Part shown: positions 6,312 to 13,422 of the stretch, piece after piece
Numbering within the stretch: position 1 is the stretch's first letter
How the letters are laid out: each line of letters begins with the position of its first letter
Origin: a virus
DNA length: 33,051 bases
Reading direction: 5' to 3' (one strand)
Virus record (IMG/VR): IMGVR_UViG_3300048625_000098
Location: 1 to 33,051 of that record
Notes under the pieces: generated by a model
The model's database searches: none
What the model was told of the DNA's origin: nothing
Seen by the model: the letters and a program-made list of their open reading frames with translations, nothing else
Translations under genes and position numbers: made by a program

Positions 6312-6335
6312 AATTGTTGTTGTTTAAAAGATTAA

Positions 6336-6554
6336 TTATAAAATAGTTACGTTTTTAATGTTTGCAATGAAAATTATTTCATCTGCATTTGGTGAATAAT
6401 CAATATCCAACATCATTCCTTCTTTTGTCATTATTTCATCATTGGCAAAAACTTCACCAAAAATCATTTCTCTTTCTAGAAATTGGAAAATCTTTTTGTG
6501 AATTGACCAACATTTTTTTGAATCGCCTGAAATGAATAATTTAAAAGATTTCAT
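6336..6554 (-). CDS. first gene of the early operon, unknown function
   Basis: 72 residues from ATG 6554 (MKSFKLFISGDSKKCWSIHK...). The longer reading from 6614 would run through the promoter, so the shorter start is chosen. It has an alternating hydrophobic pattern with aromatic residues and two short strands at the end (ADEIIFIANIKNVTIL), suggesting a small alpha/beta domain. No family is recognised. As the first product of the early transcript it is a reasonable candidate for a host-takeover or anti-defence protein, by position only. Confidence 0.6.
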   Translation of the reverse strand: MKSFKLFISGDSKKCWSIHKKIFQFLEREMIFGEVFANDEIMTKEGMMLDIDYSPNADEIIFIANIKNVTIL

Positions 6555-6574
6555 AATTGTTGTTGTTTGTGATG

Positions 6575-6605
6575 TAAATGTACGACCTTTTTTAACAACT
6601 CCAAA
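6575..6605 (-). promoter_or_regulatory. early promoter, Bacteroidota type (TTTG-N19-TACATTTA)
   Basis: The -33 TTTG (6605-6602) is separated by 19 bases from a -7 box TACATTTA (6582-6575), which matches TAnnTTTG at all but the last base. The ATG at 6554 follows after a short leader containing ACAAACAACAACAATT. Directly upstream are two tandem AATTTGTTTG decamers (6623-6604 region, overlapping the -33) and two TTGATAT heptamers about one helical turn apart, which may be operator or activator sites. Confidence 0.6.
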
Positions 6606-6655
6606 CAAATTCAAACAAATTATATCAAAAAAATATCAATTATTTATTTAATGGT

Positions 6656-6692
6656 AATAAAAAAAGGCAAATCTATCAGAAATGCCCTTTTT
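6656..6692 (-). terminator. terminator after the metallophosphoesterase gene
   Basis: The minus strand reads AAAAAGGGCA, a 13-base loop, then TGCC and a run of seven T. The stem is GGCA/TGCC plus five A-T pairs with one bulged base. It is located 46 bases after the stop at 6738 and separates late genes from the early promoter. Confidence 0.65.
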
Positions 6693-6737
6693 GCTTCAAC
6701 AACTATGAATCAATAACCTTAATCTATCGCTACAATA

Positions 6738-7724
6738 TTACACAATTTTTCCATCTTTTATTGCCTTTAATTCAACTTTTGATTTGCCATTCTCTATTGT
6801 AACAATTGCAAACCCCTGTGTATGCTGATTGTATGGCATATATTTTGGTGCAATTGTAGTCAAACACCCTGTTGAATGTGTGTGAATATATTGCCCAAAA
6901 CCTGTTTTTTTGGTGGTTGTTGTTTGGCGATGCACGTGGCCCATCAATGTATTGCAGAACATTTTGTTGAATAGCGATTGGCTCGGATTGACTCCACCAA
7001 CTCCAAAACCCTCATGGCCGTGAATCACTAATAAATCGCCCATAAACATACCTTGCCAATCAGGAACGTATTTAATGTCCAATACATCCAATCTAAACCA
7101 TTTGTCAAAATGCAATTCATGCAATTGGGCAAATTCCTCAGCCTGCTCATTCAAATATCGTTGATACCTGTTTTCGTGGTTTCCGGCCTTGAAATATATT
7201 GGGATTGCCGGGAATATGCCACGCAACGTTTGCAGGAAATTACGGCACATTTCTATTTCCTTTGGAAAATCACGTAAATCCTTTTCCTTTTCGTGTCGGC
7301 TTATGCTATAAAAATCGAATGTGTCGCCATTCAGATACAGACAATCAATTTCTTGTTCTTTTAAATGCTTAATTGCGCATACAACGGCCTCAACAGAATG
7401 AAATGGAACGTGAATATCAGAAAGGATCCCGATCTTTTTGTATTGCTCGGGCAACTTTGCTGACGTGTATTCTTTTCCGATTGATTCTTCAATCCCAAAA
7501 TTGTCTATTTCGCCAAAATCTATTGATTGAATCTGCGCTTTTGGAAGATTTTCCAATCTTATTCTTGCCCTTTCCTTGCTAACAATACCATATTTTGACA
7601 TCATTTTTTGCATCTGTGTCCCACTAGCAAAACCATAAGTTTCGCAATACTTATCTGCAAATTGTCCGATTGTTAATGGAGATGAAAAAAAATGATCTCT
7701 GATTTGATCGTGTTTTAAACCCAT
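6738..7724 (-). CDS. calcineurin-like metallophosphoesterase
   Basis: 328 residues from ATG 7724. All metal-binding blocks are present: GILSDIHVPFH (D-x-H), NGDTFDFY (GD), KAGNHENRYQRY (GNHE), VIHGHEG and LMGHVHRQ (GHxH). The fold should hold a dinuclear metal centre and hydrolyse phosphoesters; the substrate cannot be read from sequence. The first 75 residues (LTIGQFADKYCETYGFASGT and following) look like a helix-turn-helix-type N-terminal domain, often seen on phage members of this family. The gene has its own promoter-like element (7739-7763) and terminators before and after it, so it is an isolated transcription unit between the tail and early regions. Longer in-frame starts would run through the upstream terminator. 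Confidence 0.88.
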   Translation of the reverse strand: MGLKHDQIRDHFFSSPLTIGQFADKYCETYGFASGTQMQKMMSKYGIVSKERARIRLENLPKAQIQSIDFGEIDNFGIEESIGKEYTSAKLPEQYKKIGILSDIHVPFHSVEAVVCAIKHLKEQEIDCLYLNGDTFDFYSISRHEKEKDLRDFPKEIEMCRNFLQTLRGIFPAIPIYFKAGNHENRYQRYLNEQAEEFAQLHELHFDKWFRLDVLDIKYVPDWQGMFMGDLLVIHGHEGFGVGGVNPSQSLFNKMFCNTLMGHVHRQTTTTKKTGFGQYIHTHSTGCLTTIAPKYMPYNQHTQGFAIVTIENGKSKVELKAIKDGKIV

Positions 7725-7738
7725 TTGTAGTTTTTTTT

Positions 7739-7763
7739 CAAAATTAGCCAAATAACTAATTAG
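7739..7763 (-). promoter_or_regulatory. 25-bp promoter/operator element, copy 2 (before metallophosphoesterase)
   Basis: The minus strand reads CTAATTAG, TT, ATTTG, G, CTAATTTTG. The last eight bases, TAATTTTG, are an exact TAnnTTTG -7 box. The same 25 positions occur at 24536-24560 with 22 identical bases and nearly the same distance to the start codon (14 versus 15 bases between). CTAATTAG is a perfect palindrome, and CTAATT recurs as a direct repeat inside the element. I infer a shared promoter with a regulator site. Confidence 0.65.
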
Positions 7764-7779
7764 TGAAACCGACAAATAA

Positions 7780-7813
7780 AACAAAAATGGCCGTAGATAA
7801 TTCCACGACCATT
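7780..7813 (-). terminator. terminator after the distal tail gene
   Basis: Minus-strand stem AATGGTCGT/ACGGCCATT (9 bp, one G-T wobble; 7813-7805 with 7794-7786), 10-base loop, followed by TTTGTTTT. Confidence 0.65.
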
Positions 7814-7832
7814 CTGCATTCACCCTAATCAA

Positions 7833-7862
7833 CATCCGATGCACTTATTAAGTACACGGATG
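7833..7862. repeat. imperfect inverted repeat between tail and metallophosphoesterase genes
   Basis: Arms CATCCG (7833-7838) and CGGATG (7857-7862). Inner TG/CA and ACTTA/TAAGT pairing is interrupted by a bulge and a mismatch. There is no T-run, so it is not a canonical terminator. It may be an operator or an RNA processing or stability hairpin at the 3' end of the tail transcript, just upstream of the true terminator at 7780-7813. Confidence 0.4.
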
Positions 7863-7888
7863 CGCACTACCAAACCTATGAAAACAAA

Positions 7889-9817
7889 TTATTCCTGATA
7901 TGATACCCTGTAACTACTTGCCACATCCGTGTAATTATTTGGGATATGGAATTGACAGGTGTATATATTTGATTTTAATTGAACACGGATTGAATCAACA
8001 ATGGCCGAATCTGTTTCGGTTAATGTGTTGAATTTGATCCATAATTTATGGGCCATAGTCATCACGGAATAGTCATCCATGTTGTACACATCGCCTTCAT
8101 ATTGCATTGAATATTGCCTAAAATCATTTAATCTTTGCTGTGTGACTATCTGTTCCAAAAACAATCCGTTTGCATCCTGTGCACGTTTAAATGCATTGTT
8201 GTCTGTGAATGCACCAGAAAATACAACTGAATCAACATCAGCCTGAACCACATCTTTATGCTCCATCACATCTGATGTCACAAATGTGCCTGATTGCTCC
8301 CTGATAAACCATGCCTCTTTGTACACGTTTTGTTCTTTGTCAATATTACGCACGGCACAATTGTCCAAATACACACCTGTGTACAATCCTGTTGAATCAA
8401 TGTATGGCAATGCAAATCCCAATTGAATTTGACCGGGTTCCGGTGCCTCCTTTGCCGTAAATTTAAAGGATTCAAATGTGCCCGCCCCAACAACTGATTT
8501 TTCATTCCAAATTACTGATCCGGATGTTCCCCATGTTTTATTCACTTCACTCCAATATGTATATGCACCCGGTGAATATTCAATACGTAAATACCACGGC
8601 AATCTGTTGTCGCTTCCACCTTTGTCGATATTAACTGAAAACAACACCTGATATTGATTGCCTTTCACGGCATTTCCTGCCCCTGTGCTGAACAATTTTG
8701 TTTGATATACACCCAATGCACTTGTGCCTGTGAATTTGATTGCCTTACGGCCTGCAAATGCGTTTGGTTCAAATGTTCCAACGGCCCCGAATGTTGTATC
8801 CCAATTTTCGTACCCAAATTCAAACGATGCATTCAGATTCAAATCAATTTGCTGTTGTGAAATATCCACAATTTCCTGATATTTTTTGACCGGTCTGCGT
8901 GGTGTTCTGAATAGGTTTTGGCCAATTGGTTGCATATTTGTTGGCACTACCTTCAACATATTTGTTGTCACGGATGTTTGGGCCACACCTGATGCATTGT
9001 ATATCCAATATTTGATTTCCTCTGATCCGCCATTCAAAAAACCTTGTTTGGCTGTTAATATCCCGGAACCAACATATGTGCCTGCCTGAATGCCTGCAAT
9101 GATTCGTTGATCACCATACGATGAATTATTTACAATATACCAACGGCCAAACGATTGAAATAAACGGCAATTGAATCCCATAAGGATTGACCGCAATGTC
9201 ATTTTTGCATCGTTGATAATATAATAATCGTGATAAAATCCGACCTTTTTGATTGTCACTTGATCAAACACATTTTTCCATGCTGAATCGGTTGCTATTC
9301 GAATGTCATTGCTAATATAAATATCGTAATCCAAAGATAAATTGGCCAATGCATTCCACATGAATTGCCACAATGTGGGATTATCTGTGCCAACAGCCGG
9401 CATCCATGTATCATACCCATCTAACTGCCCTAAATTATCTGTGGCTGTAATTGACAATGAATATGGTGTTGATACCAATGCCTGTGAATAAAGATCGTTT
9501 ACAACCCAACCCGACCAATATGTGGCCCAATTGCCTGCCGATGATTCGTAATAAATCACCACTTTGTATTCACGTTCATCGTACAAATAAAAATCATCAT
9601 AGGTGACATCATCTGTCACCATCAGATTCAACGTGCATTGTGATCCAATTAATGGTTCATACAAATCCTCATCCGCTTTCCACTCAATTTCAACCGGCTC
9701 ACCTGTGCCAACCATAGGCAAAACGGCACCTGAATATCCGTTTTTGAAAATTTCAACCTTTCGTTTGTTGCCTTTAATATCAGCAAATTCCAAACGATAT
9801 TTCACACCGTATGCCAT
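7889..9817 (-). CDS. distal tail / tail hub-type structural protein
   Basis: 642 residues, directly after the tape measure gene with a 2-base gap, where distal tail or hub proteins normally sit. The N-terminus (MAYGVKYRLEFADIKGNKRK, then VLPMVGTGEPVEIEWKADED) is a beta-rich start typical of Bacteroidota siphophage tail proteins. A middle segment (LNLNASFEFGYENWDTTFGA ... RKAIKFTGTS ... LRIEYSPGAYTYW) resembles a carbohydrate-binding jelly-roll insertion. The C-terminal part returns to a beta-rich tail domain. It probably forms the tail tip and contacts the fibre. No enzymatic motif is seen. Exact family assignment is uncertain. Confidence 0.75.
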   Translation of the reverse strand: MAYGVKYRLEFADIKGNKRKVEIFKNGYSGAVLPMVGTGEPVEIEWKADEDLYEPLIGSQCTLNLMVTDDVTYDDFYLYDEREYKVVIYYESSAGNWATYWSGWVVNDLYSQALVSTPYSLSITATDNLGQLDGYDTWMPAVGTDNPTLWQFMWNALANLSLDYDIYISNDIRIATDSAWKNVFDQVTIKKVGFYHDYYIINDAKMTLRSILMGFNCRLFQSFGRWYIVNNSSYGDQRIIAGIQAGTYVGSGILTAKQGFLNGGSEEIKYWIYNASGVAQTSVTTNMLKVVPTNMQPIGQNLFRTPRRPVKKYQEIVDISQQQIDLNLNASFEFGYENWDTTFGAVGTFEPNAFAGRKAIKFTGTSALGVYQTKLFSTGAGNAVKGNQYQVLFSVNIDKGGSDNRLPWYLRIEYSPGAYTYWSEVNKTWGTSGSVIWNEKSVVGAGTFESFKFTAKEAPEPGQIQLGFALPYIDSTGLYTGVYLDNCAVRNIDKEQNVYKEAWFIREQSGTFVTSDVMEHKDVVQADVDSVVFSGAFTDNNAFKRAQDANGLFLEQIVTQQRLNDFRQYSMQYEGDVYNMDDYSVMTMAHKLWIKFNTLTETDSAIVDSIRVQLKSNIYTCQFHIPNNYTDVASSYRVSYQE

Positions 9818-9819
9818 AA

Positions 9820-12135
9820 TTATCCTATTCTATTTCTTTGCTTTTCTGCTCTTTGTAATGCCACCACCAAATCCTGACCTCTCAACACAAATTCGCCTGA
9901 CATTGGGCCACCGCCTCCGCCATTACCTTGATCCAACATTCCCTGCAATTTACTCAATGGTGCAATCACCTCAGGATTTGATTTTGCACCCGGATATTCA
10001 CCCATCAAACCCATTGTTGGGCCGGAAACGATACCACCTGCCGCAAATTTTGGAATGGCTGCAAATGCTGATAATACACCACCAATTGCAGTTGCAATAA
10101 ATGCCGGTGTGGTGAATATGGCTGCCGGCCCGGTTGCTGCTCCCGATTGTGATGCCCCTGCAATTGCTGATGCCATTGCTGATGCCTGATTCATTATGAT
10201 TTGTTGCAAAATCATAGTACCTAATTTAATCAATGTTTGCATCATAACCTGTGCAAATCCTTCTAATCCTGTTGATGCTAATCCCATTGAATCTACAATT
10301 GATTGCCCTAATGCACCAAATGCCTGACCTGCTGTTTCTGCAACCATTTGGCCAATTGTCATTATTTTTTCCATATGTGCCGCAATATTTTCTGATGCTG
10401 TGGCCATATCTTCTTCCGCAAATTTAGATACAATTGCACTTGTTTCATCAAATTTGGCTGTCATTGCGGCTAAATCTTCCTCATCAAATTTGGCCTGCAT
10501 TGCCGCTTTATCTGATTGGAATTTCTCATCAATTGCTGTGGTGTCCTGATGCAATTTTTGTCGCATTGCCACCTGTTCATCATATGTTGATGCTAAACCT
10601 TCATATTCTTTTTGGCGATCTGTTAGGTATTTTGATGCCATTGCATCTGATGCCGCCTGATCTTCTTTTGCAACCTGATCTTTTGCTGCCTGTAATCGTT
10701 TTGAATAATCCTGATAAAATTTAAAATCATCCTCATATGATGCCAAATTTGGATCCTTTTCTTTTTTGGCTTTTTTTACTTTTTGACTTAATGCATCAGA
10801 AACACGTTTTTGTTCTTCTTTTGCTTTTTTATCTGCTTCCTCCGTTGCTTTTTGTGCCGCTTTTGCTTCCTCTTGCTGTTTTTTCTGAATGCTTGCAATT
10901 AATGCATTATTCTGTGCCAACAATTTTTTCTGACCTTCAATCTGTGCATCAATTCCTGCGACTGAAACACTACCTGCGGCATCCATACCTGTTTTAACAC
11001 CTGCCGCCATTGCTTTTTGCTTTTTAAGCAATTCAATTGATGCAAGTATTTCGGTGTTTTTATCTTTTATCGCATTAACATCCTTTTTCTGTGCCTCTGT
11101 TAATTTATTATCCGGCTTTAATGCTTTTGCAAAATCATATGCTGATTTCGCAGCGATTCCAAGCATTGTGGCTAATGTTGCAATTCCACCTGCTGTGCTT
11201 AATGTCAAATTAAATTTAATAGCCGCAGCATTCATTAAATTGAAACCCTCAATGACTTTCGGAACAATTGTACCTACTAAAAACAACAATGGCCCGGTTG
11301 CCGCAGCAATTCCACCCAATGTCACAATTAATGTTTTTGTTGAATCATCAGCATCAGAAAAACCTGAAATCATATCATTTGCTGCACGTGTTATTGATGT
11401 AACTGCCGGCAACATAACCTGACCAATTTCGGCACTTAATTGTTTCATTCCTTCGCCAAACATACGCATCTGATTGGCTGCGTTTTCATTTGTTCGTGCA
11501 AAGTCACCCTGTGCATTTTTGGTCACGGACATCACGTATTGATAACGCAACATGACTTTTTCAGCCTGTGACATTGAATCGTATTGCTTTGTGATTCCTT
11601 GCGAAAATGCATAGGCTTTCACGTTGGCTTCGGTCATTACAATACCCAATCGCTTCAATGATTCGGTTTCACCTGTAAAAATTCCGTTTAATGCTGTTTG
11701 TGCAACATCAATTCGAATGTTTTTAAAGGATGCCATATCACCTGCCAAACCAACTAATGATGTAGATAATTTTGCAGCCTCACCAACACCTAATCCCATC
11801 GATGTTGCCATGTCACCGAAATTGGATGCCATATCCAATGCCGTACCTGATGCAATACCGTATGTTTTTAAAGATGTTTTGGCAAAATCTGTCACCGATG
11901 ATGATGCACTTTTAAATGACACATCAACTTTATTCAATGATTCATTGAAATCAGATGCCATTTTAATTGATGCCGCACCGGCCGCCAATAATGGGGCCGT
12001 CACATATGTGGACAATGTTTTGCCCATATCCGCCGCTTTCTTTGAAAATGCGACTAATGATTTCTGTGCATCCGATAATGCTAAATCAAGATCGGTTGCA
12101 TCACCGGTTATTCGTACTTTTAGTTCCTCTGCCAT
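9820..12135 (-). CDS. tape measure protein
   Basis: 771 residues, the second longest protein here. Long helical, Ala-rich sequence: the N-terminal ITGDATDLDLALSDAQKSLV and TYVTAPLLAAGAASIKMASD pattern is typical of tape measure proteins. Hydrophobic stretches follow (GGIAAATGPLLFLVGTIVP), then a charged coiled coil around residues 420-560, a second hydrophobic Ala/Gly-rich zone and a short end. It sets tail length and is threaded through the tube during DNA injection. It follows the tail assembly chaperone pair, as expected. A terminator lies just upstream, and a TAACTTTA box (12147-12140) sits five bases before the ATG, so its expression may be reduced relative to the chaperones. Confidence 0.93.
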   Translation of the reverse strand: MAEELKVRITGDATDLDLALSDAQKSLVAFSKKAADMGKTLSTYVTAPLLAAGAASIKMASDFNESLNKVDVSFKSASSSVTDFAKTSLKTYGIASGTALDMASNFGDMATSMGLGVGEAAKLSTSLVGLAGDMASFKNIRIDVAQTALNGIFTGETESLKRLGIVMTEANVKAYAFSQGITKQYDSMSQAEKVMLRYQYVMSVTKNAQGDFARTNENAANQMRMFGEGMKQLSAEIGQVMLPAVTSITRAANDMISGFSDADDSTKTLIVTLGGIAAATGPLLFLVGTIVPKVIEGFNLMNAAAIKFNLTLSTAGGIATLATMLGIAAKSAYDFAKALKPDNKLTEAQKKDVNAIKDKNTEILASIELLKKQKAMAAGVKTGMDAAGSVSVAGIDAQIEGQKKLLAQNNALIASIQKKQQEEAKAAQKATEEADKKAKEEQKRVSDALSQKVKKAKKEKDPNLASYEDDFKFYQDYSKRLQAAKDQVAKEDQAASDAMASKYLTDRQKEYEGLASTYDEQVAMRQKLHQDTTAIDEKFQSDKAAMQAKFDEEDLAAMTAKFDETSAIVSKFAEEDMATASENIAAHMEKIMTIGQMVAETAGQAFGALGQSIVDSMGLASTGLEGFAQVMMQTLIKLGTMILQQIIMNQASAMASAIAGASQSGAATGPAAIFTTPAFIATAIGGVLSAFAAIPKFAAGGIVSGPTMGLMGEYPGAKSNPEVIAPLSKLQGMLDQGNGGGGGPMSGEFVLRGQDLVVALQRAEKQRNRIG

Positions 12136-12146
12136 AATGTAAAGTT

Positions 12147-12184
12147 AAAAAAAAAGCCAACCCATTATTTGGATTGACTTTTTT
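12147..12184 (-). terminator. terminator overlapping the end of the tail chaperone frame
   Basis: Minus-strand stem AAGTCAATCC/GGGTTGGCTT (10 bp with two G-T wobbles, extended by A-T pairs), loop of seven bases, followed by a long T-run. The chaperone stop codon (12167-12165) is inside the structure and the tape measure ATG is at 12135. It probably works as an attenuator that lowers tape measure transcription. Confidence 0.7.
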
Positions 12185-12500
12185 CAATTTGTTTCAAAAA
12201 TGCCTCGAATTGTTCCGGTGTTGATTTCGGTTTGCCTTTCTCCAAATACACATCCTGTGGCAACGGGAATAATTTATCAGGTGAAATTATTTGTGATTTT
12301 TTGGTGGCATTCGAATTTACAATCATCGTGGAAATAAATCGTGTCATTTCCCAATTCAAATTGACATTAACACTCCAAGACTCCCCCAACAACGCATTTT
12401 CTTTCCAAGTGTTTCGCCAAAACTGATCCGGTGGAATACCTGCCTGACCGATATAAAAATCAAGCATTCTGTCCCACGTTAGGGGTTGATCTGCTTTGGG
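12165..12500 (-). CDS. tail assembly chaperone, C-terminal (T-like) extension made by -1 frameshift
   Basis: The frame is open from the slippery site to the stop at 12165 (111 residues after the shift: PKADQPLTWDRMLDFYIGQA...). An internal ATG at 12467 would give 100 residues, but residues upstream of it are also protein-like (PLTWDR), which argues for expression as a G-T-type fusion of about 234 residues. In lambda-like phages the shifted product binds the tape measure protein and the tail tube during assembly. The C-terminus is Lys/Glu-rich (KGKPKSTPEQFEAFLKQIEK). It is located immediately upstream of the tape measure gene. Confidence 0.75.
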   Translation of the reverse strand, partial: PKADQPLTWDRMLDFYIGQAGIPPDQFWRNTWKENALLGESWSVNVNLNWEMTRFISTMIVNSNATKKSQIISPDKLFPLPQDVYLEKGKPKSTPEQFEAFLKQIEKSQSK

Positions 12501-12868
12501 TTTTTTGTCGATTTTTCAACGTTTCTACGCACTCCGGCATTCAAGTCATTTCCCAAAATTCTTGATTCCATTAAGGTGTTCACCAATAATGTCAATGAAT
12601 CCGGTGTCATATCCTCCATCCACGATCCTACCTGAAATACATTGTAATCAATAGGATTTCCATTTTCTTGATCATATGCCAAAATACCTGCATAAACTAA
12701 TGCACGCATTGTGTTCAATGAAATACCTGATGAAAATACTTTGTCGATTTCTGAAATTTTGTGACCGCTTGCATCCTCAAATGCAACCCAAAAATTCATG
12801 CTGAAATGTAGTGTGCGATCCTTACCGCCAATATTTAATTGACAATAACCACGTTTGCGATTTTCCAT
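12479..12868 (-). CDS. tail assembly chaperone (G-like)
   Basis: 129 residues. The position between the tail tube and tape measure genes, the length and the compact helical character (MNFWVAFEDASGHKISEIDK, LNTMRALVYAGILAYDQENG) fit the short tail assembly chaperone of siphophages. Near its 3' end the codons ACA AAA AAC contain the heptamer A AAA AAC at 12506-12500, in the frame required for -1 slippage. Normal decoding adds six more residues and stops at 12479. Shifted decoding continues into the next frame. Confidence 0.8.
   Translation of the reverse strand: MENRKRGYCQLNIGGKDRTLHFSMNFWVAFEDASGHKISEIDKVFSSGISLNTMRALVYAGILAYDQENGNPIDYNVFQVGSWMEDMTPDSLTLLVNTLMESRILGNDLNAGVRRNVEKSTKNPKQINP
12500..12506 (-). 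other. programmed -1 ribosomal frameshift site (A AAA AAC)
   Basis: Canonical X XXY YYZ heptamer. Zero-frame codons AAA AAC encode residues 122-123 of the G-like chaperone. Slipping back one base gives CCC AAA GCA ..., an open frame through 12165. Confidence 0.75.
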
Positions 12869-12894
12869 TATTTTTTGATTAGGTGTTTAAACTT

Positions 12895-12925
12895 TAAAAC
12901 CCTGCACCATTTTACTGATGCAGGG
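12895..12925 (-). terminator. terminator after the major tail tube gene
   Basis: Perfect 7-bp stem CCCTGCA/TGCAGGG (12925-12919 with 12906-12900), 12-base loop, followed by TTTT. It lies 22 bases after the tail tube stop and 27 bases before the chaperone start, and would let the tube protein be made in excess of the chaperones. Confidence 0.8.
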
Positions 12926-12947
12926 GATGTATTTCTGAATCAGTAAA

Positions 12948-13358
12948 TTATGAATTTACAGATTTTGTGATTGCTCCTGTCAATGTGATTGAACCTGAGA
13001 ATGTAACCGCCGCTTCCATTTCTGCCGATTGCTCGATTGATGCAATGTATCCTTCTGCCGTGTAGATTGTATCACCTGATGCAGCCGTTCCAAATACACA
13101 CGTGATGATTGTACGGTTTAAAACGAAATCAACTAATTCTTCTGCATTTGCAGCAGATGCGTAGTTCACTAAACCATCAAATGAAATTTCACCTGAACGT
13201 AAACCGCTGATTCCCTCAGACCAACCGCCTGAATCCTTTGTTGTTGCATCTGCAATGTCTTGTGAAATAGACAATGTGCATGATGTCGTGTGTGCAATGG
13301 CCGTTCCTTCAACTTTGATCAATAGGTTCGTGCCGTTAAATACTCCCGATGTTGCCAT
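12948..13358 (-). CDS. major tail (tube) protein, TP901-1-like
   Basis: 136 residues: TSGVFNGTNLLIKVEGTAIA, then IADATTKDSGGWSEGISGLR and GEISFDGLVNYASAANAEEL. The T-K-D-S-x-G-W-x-E and S-G-x-x-S-x-x-G-L signatures are those of TP901-1-type tail tube proteins, which stack as hexameric rings. The gene has its own TATATTTG promoter box, with an inverted repeat just upstream, and a strong terminator behind it, consistent with high expression. Its neighbour upstream is a diverged paralogue. Confidence 0.88.
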   Translation of the reverse strand: MATSGVFNGTNLLIKVEGTAIAHTTSCTLSISQDIADATTKDSGGWSEGISGLRSGEISFDGLVNYASAANAEELVDFVLNRTIITCVFGTAASGDTIYTAEGYIASIEQSAEMEAAVTFSGSITLTGAITKSVNS

Positions 13359-13391
13359 ATTTTTGTTTAATTTTTATGCTCTTATTTTATG

Positions 13392-13422
13392 CAAATATAT
13401 TCAAAATGCATTATACATTTTG
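13392..13422 (-). promoter_or_regulatory. TATATTTG box plus upstream perfect inverted repeat before the tail tube gene
   Basis: The -7 box TATATTTG lies at 13399-13392, 33 bases before the ATG at 13358. Directly upstream, the arms CAAAATG/CATTTTG (13402-13408 and 13416-13422, 7-base loop) form a perfect inverted repeat that covers the spacer and the expected -33 zone. It also contains the stop codon of the preceding gene. It may be an operator or activator site in place of a -33 element. Confidence 0.5.

Noticed and set aside
7725-7844. Longer N-terminus (40 extra codons) of the metallophosphoesterase
   Set aside because: It would span the upstream terminator and the promoter element; ATG 7724 follows the -7 box at the right distance.
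9603-10100. Plus-strand ORF of 165 codons across the distal tail and tape measure genes
   Set aside because: Antisense shadow spanning the border of two well-supported genes, Pro/Leu/His-rich composition.
11624-12142. Plus-strand ORF of 172 codons opposite the tape measure gene
   Set aside because: Ala/Val/Asp/Asn-rich antisense of a helical Ala-rich gene; no homology signal or promoter.
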